Assembly: GCA_031308135.1 (NCBI GenBank)
Contig: JAHLJT010008756.1
Location: 101,210,510 to 101,274,509 of the forward strand
Direction: 5' to 3'
Length of the DNA: 64,000 nucleotides
Source of the DNA: Acheta domesticus
Lineage: Eukaryota; Arthropoda; Insecta; Orthoptera; Gryllidae
A model generated the notes under the pieces. That model was not told where the DNA came from. It saw nothing but the letters and a program-made list of their open reading frames with translations, and ran no database searches. Position numbers and translations under genes: made by a program. This document shows, piece after piece, positions 1 through 12,187 of this stretch (the stretch's first letter is position 1; the number at the start of each line of letters is the position of its first letter).

Positions 1-190
1 TTTTATATCAACTTTTTAATTGATTTTAAGTCTTTTTATCTGAGTAATTTTTATTTTACAAATTTTAAAATAGAAATATGTTTTGAGATACTACAAATAA
101 TAAATATTGATTTAAATCTTTGATTTTTAAAAGAATCATTTGATTTAAAACATGATTTAAATCACATGATTTAAATTATACCAGCCTTTC
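1..190 (+). mobile_element. Right end of a hAT-like element (copy B)
   Basis: The sequence is rich in tttaaatcatg-type words and ends with ataccagcctttc followed by aggttacc. It matches the right terminus of the hAT-like element at 35476-37296. Only the right end lies inside the window. Confidence 0.45.
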
Positions 191-709
191 AGGTTACCAA
201 GCAAAAGTACAATATTTTTAAAACTACAAGAATGTGAAACCCACAGGAAAGCTAATGAGAAAACTGGAGCTAGAAGACAAATGTTGTGCTTCTCTAAGAC
301 AGTAGTTTCTGTCTTTGCCACCAATGTAGAGGCAAGATGAAATACAATGATATTTATTTATGATGATATTTAAGGCAATACAATGATATTTATGATTTGA
401 TGATATTTAAGGCAATTTCCAACAATCGCATTTAGATAAAAACTTCACCAACTGTATTACATACAGTGTTACACACGGTAACAGACATTCGGAGGTCGAC
501 TGCAAAATATGTTTAGATGGGCAGAGAAACACGAGCAGCCGGAACTAGTTCCTTAATTATGCACTGAGAGATAAATTCGCTTCAGCGTGGATTAGACGGT
601 TGGCAGAACAAATGGGCAGTAATGTGTCATGTCAGCAAAAAGTCACCTGTGAATATAGAATGCACTGGCGACATCTAGATCGATTAGAGATACGGACACC
701 GATCGACGC
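1..709 (+). repeat. Left fragment of copy B of the duplicated region
   Basis: This stretch matches 37107-37762 almost base for base in the same orientation. It differs by scattered substitutions and by roughly 50 extra bases near 340-405, where a short block containing gatatttaaggcaa is tandemly repeated. It stops at the N gap at the exact position where the right-hand fragment (59237 onward) resumes in copy-A coordinates. It is therefore the left half of a second copy, most likely the other haplotype. No gene is visible in it. Confidence 0.9.
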
Positions 710-1709
710 NNNNNNNNNNNNNNNNNNNNNNNNNNNNNNNNNNNNNNNNNNNNNNNNNNNNNNNNNNNNNNNNNNNNNNNNNNNNNNNNNNNNNNNNNNN
801 NNNNNNNNNNNNNNNNNNNNNNNNNNNNNNNNNNNNNNNNNNNNNNNNNNNNNNNNNNNNNNNNNNNNNNNNNNNNNNNNNNNNNNNNNNNNNNNNNNNN
901 NNNNNNNNNNNNNNNNNNNNNNNNNNNNNNNNNNNNNNNNNNNNNNNNNNNNNNNNNNNNNNNNNNNNNNNNNNNNNNNNNNNNNNNNNNNNNNNNNNNN
1001 NNNNNNNNNNNNNNNNNNNNNNNNNNNNNNNNNNNNNNNNNNNNNNNNNNNNNNNNNNNNNNNNNNNNNNNNNNNNNNNNNNNNNNNNNNNNNNNNNNNN
1101 NNNNNNNNNNNNNNNNNNNNNNNNNNNNNNNNNNNNNNNNNNNNNNNNNNNNNNNNNNNNNNNNNNNNNNNNNNNNNNNNNNNNNNNNNNNNNNNNNNNN
1201 NNNNNNNNNNNNNNNNNNNNNNNNNNNNNNNNNNNNNNNNNNNNNNNNNNNNNNNNNNNNNNNNNNNNNNNNNNNNNNNNNNNNNNNNNNNNNNNNNNNN
1301 NNNNNNNNNNNNNNNNNNNNNNNNNNNNNNNNNNNNNNNNNNNNNNNNNNNNNNNNNNNNNNNNNNNNNNNNNNNNNNNNNNNNNNNNNNNNNNNNNNNN
1401 NNNNNNNNNNNNNNNNNNNNNNNNNNNNNNNNNNNNNNNNNNNNNNNNNNNNNNNNNNNNNNNNNNNNNNNNNNNNNNNNNNNNNNNNNNNNNNNNNNNN
1501 NNNNNNNNNNNNNNNNNNNNNNNNNNNNNNNNNNNNNNNNNNNNNNNNNNNNNNNNNNNNNNNNNNNNNNNNNNNNNNNNNNNNNNNNNNNNNNNNNNNN
1601 NNNNNNNNNNNNNNNNNNNNNNNNNNNNNNNNNNNNNNNNNNNNNNNNNNNNNNNNNNNNNNNNNNNNNNNNNNNNNNNNNNNNNNNNNNNNNNNNNNNN
1701 NNNNNNNNN
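710..1709. other. Assembly gap of exactly 1000 N
   Basis: All bases are N and the run is exactly 1000 long, the same as the gap at 58237-59236. That indicates a fixed-size scaffolding placeholder, not a measured distance. Any open reading frame spanning it is meaningless. Confidence 0.98.
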
Positions 1710-2447
1710 TATAATACATTAGAGATGAATGTGTGTGCATATGGAATGCTTACATTTATTTCTGTATTTTCCTTAGACAAGAAGATTCAAGTCAATCAGA
1801 TTGATGTCCGTAATTTTTCGAATAGAAGTAGCTATGAAAGTAATGAAACTAGAACGATCACTTTCTGCTTGAACATTTAGTGGTCGCTCCTTTAATGGCA
1901 ATAAAAAAACGCGAGATTTTCGTGCGGCAGGGCCGGCCGCCGCGTCGCTGAGGATTGTCGAGGGGAGGAAGTGGCCCGACGATAACCCGAGCGTTTTTAG
2001 AGCCTTCGAGCAACAATAAGGGTATTCAGGGGAATACAGCTCATTGGACAGACTTGATCTAGAATACTTGCCACATTGTTGATAATATCTGTAGCTGTGG
2101 ACACGTATTCAATGCCCCATTCGAATGTAAATAATGGTAGTTTATAATCGATATTTTGCGGAGAAATACAGTGTTGGAATGCAAAAGCCGTAATGTAGGA
2201 GACTATCATTATCATTTGTTGCATGTCTTTGAATGCCCTTGGAATAAGAATAGTCTCCCCCTTTCCTCCATCAATGAACATTTTCCGATTTCGTCCACTA
2301 TGTTAGACACAATTATTTATACCCCAGTACCTCAAATTATATTTTTTTTAAAAAAGGGACAACAAAATATTCTTTTACAATATCGTCTTTTGTATATCAT
2401 ATTTATCTGGTCTTCCGCTCCAGAAGTTCGATTCATTGATTGTTAGT
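1710..2447. other. AT-rich intergenic sequence, no feature seen
   Basis: This is the left end of the central contig. Apart from a short GC-rich patch near 1930-1980 it holds no coding frame, tRNA or repeat that I recognise. Confidence 0.6.
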
Positions 2448-2976
2448 GATTCCTGGCGCGTCAACTACTAAACGTCATTATTCCCGTAAGTGTGGTGAAT
2501 GTATTTCATCGTGAGGTGACGGAGATCTGCCCCCGATTGTGAGATCCGGCGCCGACCTACCGTAGACGTTTCCCAATCAGATGTCGCCATCCAGAGGGAC
2601 ACCGCCCTTAGCCGGAACAAGCTCTACGCTCCCGACCGATCTCCTGGCAGATGTGGCAGGTGGTGTAGTGCATGTTTATGTATGTGTTTGTGTAAGGGGT
2701 GAGTATAGGAAAAGTAAGAGGAAGGAAAGACCACACGCAGTCAATGGTCAGTTTGTTAGGGTACTGCTCCGTCATTCGCCTAGTGCTGTTCGGAGAAACC
2801 ACGGAAAACTACCAATCAGAACAGCCGGCCGCTAGACTTCTCTTCCAGACAGCTACTGAAGTCGATTTAGCTAGTGTAGTGAAAATCCTGCCACCGCCGT
2901 CGGGACTCCAACCAAGGACCTCCCAGTCACAGGCACTGCAGTGATATCAGTTGATATACTCACCACCTCTTCCGGT
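2448..2976 (-). mobile_element. SINE-A copy 1 (tRNA-derived, about 530 bp)
   Basis: This copy belongs to an interspersed family seen about a dozen times here. In the minus-strand (tRNA) sense the family starts with accggctgaggtggctcag, resembling Pol III box A. It then has a box B fitting GWTCRANNC (ggttcgagtcc in the best copies; slightly decayed here), a body of about 450 bp and an end near gacgcgcc. The copy is almost full length, from the box-like head at 2976 to the tail at 2448. No protein is encoded. Classification as a SINE rests on the tRNA-like head; the 3' half has no recognised LINE partner. Confidence 0.7.
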
Positions 2977-3203
2977 CCGGAGGTTCAGTTTGTTTTGGCA
3001 AAGCATCGTGAGGTACATTGAAACATTACAAAACACCCCAGTTTCAACTTTTTCTAGATGACGGGCTGTTGAAATACAAATACCATAAAACAGATTATTA
3101 ACCCTATATTATTAACCCCTTATTATTAAGTAATTGGGCAGTGATGAGTTAAGGCATAATAAATTAATACATGCATTCATGTATGTATTTATGTATTTGA
3201 CAT

Positions 3204-3602
3204 TTAGGGGGTGGATTAATTCTACTTTTGCAAGCTAGCGGTGTTCCCTGGCATGGGCCCGTGTTTTTTTATAATCCACAACTGAAGGGTAAGAGTCGTG
3301 TGGCAAGAATGACACATTCCCATCACCGGACTTGGCCTACCTGAGCTTTTTTCATCACAAGGCTTTACAAAACTGAGACGATTTCGTATCAGAGAGCTAC
3401 AGCTTCATTTTGTCCCTGTCAGGATTCGAACACGGGAGAACCTCACAGAAAACTTGCAGAAAGCCAGCACGCTGTCCGTGACGAACCAAAGAAGTTTAGT
3501 GAATGAATAAAATTAAGAAAACTGATATCTATTGGTAGCGAGGCTAAGGAGATTGGCCTGCTCTTCCGTCGGATCACTTTGAAAAGTTTAATGTAATACC
3601 TA
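3204..3602 (-). mobile_element. SINE-B copy 1 (tRNA-derived)
   Basis: It shares extended similarity with 16603-16985, including the words gctagcggtgttcc, gaaagccagca and cctgctcttccgtc. In the minus-strand sense it carries a box B match, gttcgaatcc, near 3424, preceded by a tRNA-like segment. It is a different family from SINE-A. It is degenerate and encodes no protein. Confidence 0.55.
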
Positions 3603-3848
3603 AGAAATAGCTCATTCAAGGAAACACGTATGCAATTAGGAGATGAGGTTTCTCACTAGTGCAATTGGATTGAAACGAGTTGAGGGGAGAGGGTCACTCT
3701 CGTAGCGTTGTGTGATTATATTTATTAACTTATGTATGAATGTGTGTAAGTATGTGTACATTTTTAAAAGTATTATTAATGTAAACGGTCGGTTTTGCAT
3801 TGGTTTTGCGTAGGATCGGTTTTACATAGTCGGTTTTGCATGGCAATA

Positions 3849-4085
3849 TACTGCGATTTCTCTAACTTTGCCTCTCAAGGTCAATCTTCGCGATGGAATA
3901 TCACATGGCATTTCGCGTCTTTCTCGGTCTTGCCGCTAGAAGTCGAATGATCGCAAGCACTGCTTGATACGGTCGCAATCATGCGAAATCTAGCGGAACG
4001 ACTGAGAAAGATGCGAAATACCGTGACATATTCCATCGCGAAGATAGGATTTGAGTAGCCTTGTAGGGCTAAGAAAATCGCAGTA
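3849..4085 (+). mobile_element. Foldback MITE, TA target, copy 1
   Basis: This is a 237 bp near-complete palindrome. It begins tactgcgattt and ends aaatcgcagta, and is flanked by TA on both sides (3847-3848, 4086-4087). The arms pair across most of the element, for example cgcgatggaatatcac on the left with tgacatattccatcgcg on the right. Related copies lie at 21410-21607, 26642-26873 and 30781-31013. The TA duplication suggests mobilisation by a Tc1/mariner-type or similar TA-specific transposase, but no transposase of this family is present. Confidence 0.75.
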
Positions 4086-4803
4086 TAGCTGTAAGGAAGC
4101 TATTGTATTGTTCCATCCTTTGACGTAGTAGTAGTTGTAATTTCTTTTATTGTATTATATTGTAAATTATTTTTGAATTATAAATGTAGATATATTGTAA
4201 AACTGTAGACTTATAGTTACCACCTGGCAATCAGCCAATTGTAGCCAAATAAATATTTTATTATACTATGAACTTAAAGTTAGAGATGGATTTAAAATTA
4301 ATCAGAAATATATCTAATGATTACATTTGAATAACCTACGAGATTTTACCACAGTATAGAGATATATGCTTTGTACGACCCCAGTAAAGAGGAGTAGGAG
4401 AGTATTTAAAATAAAGTATTAACTCAGCGGGATGTTAGTCAGTATTACTAAAGTTACAAAGGTTTTTTTAAGAAACTAAAATACGTCCGTAACTTTCAAT
4501 TACCTCTAAGAAAAACTAGAAAATGAGAGCATTTCGTCAGCACAAGCGATAACACACTAATTGTAAGAGTTCGAGCTGAGAGAGAAACGGTTACATTGAA
4601 AAATATTGGTAAATTATTTTAATTGTATATCATATTAAGAATTATTATTATTGTTATTATTATTGTTGTTATTATTATTATTATTCACCAATTTTCCAAA
4701 AATATAATTCGCACCAATAATCCGATAATTACCCTCTTAACGGTACCTATGATGGTGTCCGGTTACGTTTTCTCCGACCGTCACAAAAGTGAGTACCGCG
4801 TTC
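4086..4803. other. AT-rich sequence with an ATT microsatellite
   Basis: No gene is visible. A degenerate (ATT)n tract interrupted by gtt occupies about 4636-4685. Confidence 0.6.
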
Positions 4804-5006
4804 ATTCCGGATGCGTCAACTACTTAGGTCATTAGACCCATATGTGTGATGCAGATTTATTGCGGGAGGTGGTAGTGTTTCTCTCTCGCTGGTAGGGAGA
4901 TCCGGTGCCGATTTACAGTCGAGTTATGGGGTTCTCTCCCTCAAGATATTTTCTTTCGCCCAGTTTTCGTCGCCCCAACCAGGAAAAGCTCTGAGCTCTC
5001 TTTCTT

Positions 5007-5057
<51 letters not shown>

Positions 5058-5270
5058 GTGAAAGAGATGAGGAGGTGAGAAGTTTGACGAGGAAAAGATC
5101 TCTGCGCGGTCTGTCGAGCGTTTGTTAGGGTTTTATCTGAAATTCGCTCGGTATTGAGAGCAATCACGGAAAACTACCGGCCAGAGAAGCCGGCTGCTCG
5201 AGTTACCCTCCAGTGGTTGAATATGACCTAGATAATGATATCGAAAATCCCTCACCGACGAGATTTGACC
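4804..5270 (-). mobile_element. SINE-A copy 2
   Basis: The tail (ggatgcgtcaactac) lies at 4808 and the decayed tRNA-like head reaches about 5270. The internal part is replaced or expanded by a GA microsatellite (5007-5054). It lies head to head with the plus-strand copy starting at 5272, giving an inverted SINE pair. Confidence 0.6.
5007..5054. repeat. (GA)n microsatellite inside SINE-A copy 2
   Basis: A run of about 48 bases of GA with one phase break (gagagg). It explains the serine/leucine-rich reading frame on the minus strand here. Confidence 0.9.
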
Positions 5271-5271
5271 A

Positions 5272-5765
5272 GCTAAGGTAGCTCGGGGCATCAGGTGATG
5301 TCATTGCAGAGCCTCTAACCGGGAGGTCCTAGTGTTCGAGTCCTGAAGGTGGCACGATTTTCGACACTAGCTGCATTGATAGGACGACTTCAGTCGCTGT
5401 CTGGAGGAGAAGTCTTGCTGCCAGGTGCTCTGATCAGTAGTTTTCCGTGGTTTCTCCGATCAATACCAGGCGATTGTCGAAGAAGTACCCAGGCCACGGT
5501 CCGCGCGCTATCTTTCCTTCCTCTTCGTTGCCAATCCTCAACTCTTACATAAACATACGCTTACACGCACTACACAACCACGTACATTGGGAACAATTCG
5601 GGAGCTTAGAGCTTGTCCCGGATGACGCAGTGGCCCGGCTGGTGGGACACACCTGCATGGCGGAAACCCCGTAGGTAGGCGCCGGATATCACTATCCAGG
5701 GGGCAAGAACACAGCCTCCTCTCATGTGAAAACATGCACAACATTTACGGGACTAATGATAATGA
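5272..5765 (+). mobile_element. SINE-A copy 3, inverted relative to copy 2
   Basis: It reads in the tRNA sense on the plus strand. The head has gtagctcggggcatcagg, box B gttcgagtcc at about 5335, then the family body with gatcagtagttttccgtgg, gggagcttagagcttgtccc and gggactaatgat near the end. A second tail-less head fragment may follow at about 5812-5870 (gggactcgaac). Confidence 0.65.
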
Positions 5766-6330
5766 AGTTTCCGCACGGAGACATTTAATAATCATGAATG
5801 AATGAATCAATCAGTCGGGACTCGAACTTTAGGATCTCCCCGTCGACGATGTTACAGAGGTAAAACGGGCGGCACGGGGGAAACATCCATATCCTATGCG
5901 GAAACCTTCAACTTTTGCATGTAGTCGCCCTGCATCCGATCGTACCATGTAGGTCGCTTATCTAAATTTAATGGGAGCGAAATGCGGTTACAAAAGTTAC
6001 ATGACATCGTTGTGGGATCCGATATATCGACCACACACAGCCTCCTGCATATTCGTCTGTCATACATTATAAAATATTGAGTACGTGCAATGCTTTCAGA
6101 ACCTAAATATAAGCACGTCGCGGTAACACATTTTCTAGAATTCTTTAACACATTGCATAGTAAGTGAAGTTTCCATCTGAGTTATCTTCAACTGCTGAAT
6201 GTCCTAAATTGATGAAATCCCGAAGAGAATGATCATTTTATACAGTATATTGCTGTATCATTTGCTAAATTATCGATATCTCGGAGTAGACATAATTTCT
6301 ATACTCGGTGTTGGCCGAATTTCGTTATTT
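5766..6330. other. No feature seen
   Basis: AT-rich DNA with no convincing coding frame. Possible SINE-A head debris lies at 5812-5870. Confidence 0.5.
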
Positions 6331-7480
6331 CCATTACATATTTCCGCGAAGGCAACAGCCTCGTGGTGCAGACAATTGCGTGGGCGAGCGCGATGGCAAC
6401 GGTGCGGACTGCGACGTTTACGGTGTGGACGACAGCGTCGGCGCTGGCTGGTGTCGGCGATGGGACGGCCGTTATTGCCCAGCCCGAGGTACGCGCGACG
6501 CGCAACGCTCCGCTTCTCGCGCGAAGAACGAGTGGCGGCGAGGCGGCAAAGGCAGACGAGACGCGCAAAGTGCGGGCGAGGAGGCACGGGGAGAGCCAGA
6601 TCGAGAGCGGGGCGGGCCGGGTGGAGGACGCCCGCAGCCCGCGCCAAGTCGGGACCGCGTGCCGCTTTTATTGGAGTTTGCGCCGAAACGAGAAAGCGCG
6701 GCGGGGCTTTCCCTTTGAGACGACGGTGGCGGCGGTGCTGGCGGCGATACTGGCGGCGGTACTGGTGGCAGCGGTGGCTGAGGTACTGGTGGTGGCGATG
6801 GCGGCGGCGGCGGTGGCGGCGGCGGTGGCGGCGGGGATGGATGCGGTGGCGGTGGTAGCAGAGGTGGCGATGGCGATGGCAGTGGTGGCGGTGGTGGAGG
6901 CGGTGATGGCGGCAGTGGTGACGAGCGGCGGCGGTGGCGGCGGCGGCGGTGGCGGTGGTGGTGGGTGCGGTGGCGGCGGTGGTGGGTGCGGTGGCGGTGG
7001 CAGCGGTGGTGGGTTCGGTGACGGCGGTGGTGGGTGCGGTGGCGGTGGTGGCCGAGGAGGCGGCGGTGGTGGCGATGGCGATGGCAGGGTGGCAGTGGTG
7101 GAGGCGGTGGTGGCAGTGGCGGTGGCGGCGGCGGTGGCGGTGGCAGCGGCGGTGGCAGCGGTGGTGGCGGTGGTGGCGGTGGTGGCAGTGGCGGCGGCGG
7201 CGGTGGCGGCGGCGGTGGCGGCGGCGGTGGCGGCGGCGGTGGCAGCGGCGGTGGCAGCGGTGGTGGCGGTGGTGGCGGTGGTGCCGGTGGTGCCGGTGGT
7301 GCCGGTGGTGGCGGAGGTGGCTGTGGCGGTTGCGTGAAGGGAACCCGCGGCTCAATGTTCGCCGGCGCCGCAGCCCCCGGCCCTTGGCGACAGACGCTGC
7401 GCCTGCCCGCGCCACCCACAAGCAGCCCCGCCGCGCACCCGCTGTGCACAACCTGCCGGGCAACCACAAGGCTCCGCGCT
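6330..7480. repeat. GC-rich island with a GGC/GGT triplet array (core 6720-7340)
   Basis: The core is about 620 bp composed almost entirely of ggc, ggt, gcg and gat triplets, flanked by CpG-rich DNA. All six frames stay open because of base composition, giving poly-Gly, poly-Ala, poly-Pro, Arg-rich and His-rich translations; none looks like a real protein. A CpG-island promoter or 5' leader is possible, but I see no TATA box, start codon context or splice donor that would prove it. Part of the array (6863-6904) recurs as a perfect inverted copy at 8246-8287. Confidence 0.75.
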
Positions 7481-7489
7481 CACGGTAAT

Positions 7490-8245
7490 GCTTATTTACA
7501 TGAATACACACTTTCAAGGATTTGTAACATAAAGCCTTCAAGGGGATTCACTGCAGCTTGGATGTGCTGTTAGCCTCGGCAGCATACGAGATTTTACAAC
7601 GAATGGCGCCGGTTCGAGCCTGGATTAAGGCATGCGAGTTGTAATGCATATGAGATTCTGAAGACAGTGCTAGACGTTCTCTTGTCACTTAAGTTAATCT
7701 TAAACATTCAGTACTCCTTCATTTCTCTGAATTTCAAGAGAAGCAGTTAGCCTCTACAGATAACATTTGAGCACATAGCACAAAAGACAGTAAATGGAAA
7801 GACTTAAATGGCAATGGTATATATGTACTTTACGGCGAAGTAGAAGATTGGATACACGTCCTCTTAAATTGCTATACCACATAATCGTGGAGAGTAAAGT
7901 GGTCGAGAATGGGAAACTATTACTTCCGACATAGAAACGTAACGCTTGCCCAGGACGTAAAAAGAGGGGAGTCTCACTTCATAAACAAATGAGGTAGATA
8001 TCTAGGAAAGATCCATAATGCTATGGAAACGGTGATTAGAGACTGAGAAAATGGCACTTGTTAGTAGTATAAGCGGAGCCTAGTCTGGAGAGAAAATAAA
8101 CAAGTATAAAATCAATAAGTTAATCCCTAATTATGTTAATAAATCTGTAAGTCGTTAAGTAGTAATTAAAACAATAAGAAAATTAATAAATCCAAATATA
8201 AGTAAAGAAATCAATCAATACATAAGAAAATTATTAAATAGTTAA
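7490..8245. other. AT-rich sequence, possible tRNA-like fragment
   Basis: No gene is visible. A box-B-like ggttcgagcctgg occurs at about 7608, but without a matching head I cannot call a SINE. Confidence 0.35.
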
Positions 8246-8287
8246 ACCGCCTCCACCACCGCCACCACTGCCATCGCCATCGCCACC
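8246..8287 (-). repeat. 42 bp inverted copy of part of the GGC/GGT array
   Basis: This segment is the exact reverse complement of 6863-6904, 42 of 42 bases, and sits alone in AT-rich DNA about 1.3 kb away. The triplet mixture (cgatgg, cagtgg, ggaggc) is irregular enough that chance identity of simple repeats is unlikely. Confidence 0.8.
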
Positions 8288-10880
8288 ACCATATGTAGGT
8301 CTCATAAAATCTAAAGCAGTATTCGCATTGTGAATAATCTCGACCTTTTTTAAATTTCAAACTAACAATTAAAGAATTATTATTTCAACAATATTTATAG
8401 GGAATCGGAAAACAAGGTGCTTCTCACCTGAAATTCTTTGCATCGACCCTGCCTCCTTATGTTTTACCTTGTCAACACATCGAATTGCCACCGTCTTTCT
8501 AAGCCGTTTCATCGCGTTGTGTAATTAACAGCTCTGTGTTATTAAATTCATTTGATCCTTTTTACATACAGAAGTTCATGAAAGCGTCTATGGCAATAAT
8601 CTGAAAATAGTATTTCAAAAATGTCCTTAAAGTTATTAATTTATGAATTCTCAGATCTAAAATAAGATTGTAAAGTTTAACAAGATTGTGTGTGTTCTGC
8701 GCACGGGATATTGAGGCTACTTTTTTGTCTGTATCTACATCTCCGAATAAAGGGAGTCATTCATTTGTGTTCTACTTTACATTTTGGGGAAAACTTTCGC
8801 ACCAAAAGCCTCAATGCTCAAGCGTTATAAGGGAACAAGTTTCCAAGCATGTAAAGCAATTGTCACTGTTGTCTCATCCGTGTGTTTGGGAAAGCTTTGT
8901 CTTCATGAAACAAGATGTACACGGGATTGTTGTTAAGCCCTCGCTACAATGCAGACAGACAGTTCTCTCACCACCAATCGAAGGTGATGTGTCTACCCTG
9001 ACAGATAATACCATCTGCAACATATCCCGGTTATTGACTGTCGGCGGATGTCTCGGTAGTAGGAAAACATCCACATCCGCTACACCCCGTTTTGACGTTT
9101 TGATCCGCTTAGCCCACAACCCGACCGCTCTCTTGACAAGAGACGGCACTTCCGTTATAAGTTGTAAATGTTGACCTCGCTTTCGTTTTTTGCTACTGAA
9201 AAATGCCCCGCAGCTTGAGCGGGGATCTCTCACTGGCGCCAACGTAGCTGTCGGCTACAGCGACACACCCATCGAAAATTACTTACGTTCGCGTAAAAGT
9301 ATCACCTAGTGTAATTTGTATCTTGTCATTATCTGTTAAAGGGCGCCGGAATGGACTATCTCGCCAAAATTAATGTAAGAAACATTTTCTCAGAAACGAA
9401 ATGATTTACAGACTTGAAATTTTATGTAAATAAAGATTCATTAGTTGTAAGCATTTAAACGAAGCCTTAAGAATATAATTAGCTTTTTAATATAAATTGT
9501 TGTCCATTGTAATCTAATTTGTTCTTAAAACACTCCAAATTTTTTCTTCAAACTTTTCGAGCGGATAGTGCTAATTACACTCTTTAATATGTCGTGAAGT
9601 TCAATTTGGGTTTTTTTTTTTGCTTTTGCAAAAATTACACTAATGTAATTTTTTTGAAAGATATGCACATTTCCAGGAATTTGTAAACACTATTGTATTT
9701 GTGAGTTAAAATTCTTCAAACGACTTCTAATGAAGTTTTTCGAAATCACAAAGATTCCTGTGAAAAAGAGCTTCAATTTTCGCAATTACATCAAAAAGCG
9801 CCAAAATGCCATTTTCTTAAAAACGGCTCCCTATGTTTCAAAGAAAATTGCCATTTAGGATGAGTTTTTACTGTTCTTTAATATTCTTAGAATAATATTT
9901 CCGTTCTACTATTAAGAAACCGAAAAATTAAGAAAAATGTCAAAAAATGTAGTTTGGGCTGCAATAGATGGCAGCTGGCAAGAGTATGTGTGAAGTCCGA
10001 ATAGCTAGCTGAGACCCAAGGAAATAGAAAACTAATTCGGGAAAGTATGTGCCATTTGTAGCACCACTAGTTAATATTGTTATTTCTGAATGAAAACCTG
10101 GCTTATTTGTCTATTAGGAGTTAGTAGCTTTATATCGGACATTCTTATGCTAATTTGGTAGACACCTATATGTCGTTATGAGGATATGCTAGAATGTTTT
10201 TGTTCTGGAAATATTATTCTAGGCTTTTTTAGAAAGATAGAGTAAATGAAGCAAATCAATATCATTTTCTTAATTAATAATTCCAAATAGCATCCGTGCA
10301 TGAAATAAACGTAAACTATTAGGTAAAACATAGGGGGATCAAATCTGACTCCAAACAGAGTTCACGTAAGCAATGGAGAAACAGAGGGGAAGGGTTAAAG
10401 CAAGTTGAAAAAGCGGATATATTTAATTTTTAATGCCGTGGGAATGTAAGGTACGGCAGAGGGAAAGACACCCTGAAGGAGGAAAAACCTCCCATCAGAA
10501 GACGAGTACATACTAATGTTCCCAACTCTTTATACACTATTTCCTGGAATGGACATGACGTATTCTCCCTTGGCACCTGAAATAAAATAGCGTCACAGAA
10601 GGTCGTCTGCTGCCTTTGCATTTACGTCTTGTACCCCCTTTGCTATTTACGAGTCGTTGCTCGTTGCATCCCGGCCGTTGTTTCGAGAGACGGGAGGAGG
10701 AAACTATCCAGTTAAGTTTCCATTCATAGGTAACCCAAAAAGATGTCCTCACAGCAATCGAGAGAAAACATTAACGAGGCAGAATCATTGAAACTGTGTA
10801 CAGGGTTCTTCTAAATATAATTATAATAATTCTGCATATTTTTAGCCCCTTTTCTTGAATCGGCTTACGTTAAATGTAGT
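8288..10880. other. Unannotated AT-rich region
   Basis: A 162-codon frame (8686-9174) starts at a non-ATG codon, shows no motif and overlaps an equally long opposite frame, so I do not call it. A perfect 6 bp hairpin (ccccgc/gcgggg) lies at 9204-9222. A 45 bp motif containing gaaagtatgtgcca and caccactagtt at 10031-10075 recurs twice elsewhere. Nothing else is recognised. Confidence 0.4.
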
Positions 10881-10884
10881 AGTG

Positions 10885-11360
10885 ATGCGATATCGAAAAC
10901 TTAACATCGATGTTTCCAAACATCGATGTTCAGAATTTAAACATTGATATTAACAATACATCGACCAGAAGCGATCGATGCTTTTAAACATCAATGTTTT
11001 AAAGCTGGCTGATTAAACCCTAACATTAAATTCGGGCGAAACAAAATTTAATTTGACAGCTCGTTTGACCCAGTTTATTAATTTATAATGAAGATTATGT
11101 GAAAACAAAGTTAAAAGCATCTCACCATGTGCGAAACACTAATAAAATAATTAGAAGGGCGTTGTGGTCATCTGGGACGAGAGCCTGCTCGATGAAGCAA
11201 ACAGCGTTCGTGGATCGAACACAAACTGAAAGCGACACCAACAATTTCGTATTTTAACTTGAAAATTCTAGTCCAAAACATACATGTTAAAAAATTTGGC
11301 TTTAATATCTCTATGTTTAAAACGTCGATGTTTCTATAAAAACATACGTAGAAATAAACG
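10885..11360. repeat. Cluster of ATCGATGTT-type words, possible transposon debris
   Basis: The words catcgatgtt, cattgatatt, gatcgatgctt, catcaatgtt and cgtcgatgttt recur in both orientations. Subterminal arrays of such words occur in some hAT-type elements, but no terminal repeat or target duplication is visible, so the family is unassigned. Confidence 0.3.
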
Positions 11361-11551
11361 TCAGTAATTAAAAACATATTATACAGTTTTAATTCTTTAA
11401 TTCCAAAATAATGAGCTTTTCTTACTCTTACCTTGTGACCAGTACAACACAAGAGGAAATGAACAACACAAAAGGAGAATTTATGCAAAGTGCTTCCTTG
11501 AAAGCACTGATACCTAACCGAGCTCTTCCTTCTAGTTACGAGAAACCCCAA

Positions 11552-12187
11552 GCGGGATGCAATCGGGCTGACATTTTGGGGAGGCAGGTACAAAGCCTTA
11601 GGTGAAGTTGACAGCGAGATGCAATCGGGGTAACATTTTGGGGAGGCAGGTACAAAGCCTTAGGAGAAGTTGACAGCGAGATGCAATCGGGATAACATTT
11701 TGGGGAGGCAGGAACAAAGCCTTCGGAGAAGTTGACAGCGAGATGCAATCGGGATAACATTTTGGGGAGGCAGGTACAAAGCCTTAGGAGAAGTTGACAG
11801 CGAGATGCAATCGGGATAACATTTTGGGGAGGCAGGTAAAAAGCCTTAGGAGAAGTTGACAGCGAGATGCAATCGGGGTAACATTTTGGGGAGGCAGGTA
11901 CAAAGCCTTAGGAGAAGTTGACAGCGGGATGCAATCGGGATAACATTTTGGGGAGGCAGGTACAAAGCCTTAGGAAAAGTTGACAGCGGGATGCAATCGG
12001 GATAACATTTTGGGGAGGCAGGTAAAAAGCCTTGGGAGAAGTTGACAGCGGGATGCAATCGGGGTAACATTTTGGGGAGGCAGGTACAAAGCCTTAGGAG
12101 AAGTTGACAGCGAGATGCAATCGGGATAACATTTTGGGGAGGCAGGTACAAAGCCTTAGGAGAAGTTGACAGCGGGATGCAATCGGG
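11552..12187. repeat. 62 bp minisatellite, 10 units plus a 16 bp partial unit
   Basis: Units begin at 11552 and recur every 62 bases exactly through 12172, with no indels. Each unit runs from gcgggatgcaatcggg through cattttggggaggcagg to ccttaggagaagttgaca. Units differ only by a few substitutions (gcgag/gcggg, ggta/gata, tacaaa/taaaaa). The period is not a multiple of three, so the long minus-strand frame across it, which cycles through LPPQN and CTCLPKM peptides, is a by-product. Confidence 0.95.

Noticed and set aside
600..1880. Three 365-426 codon frames on both strands
   Set aside because: They consist almost entirely of N-gap codons; the real sequence at either end has no coding character.
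6270..7573. Long frames of up to 423 codons on both strands
   Set aside because: All six frames are open because the GGC/GGT array contains no stop codons in any phase; translations are homopolymeric and lack any domain.
8686..9174. 162-codon plus frame
   Set aside because: Non-ATG start, no motif, a comparable frame on the opposite strand, and no splice or promoter context.
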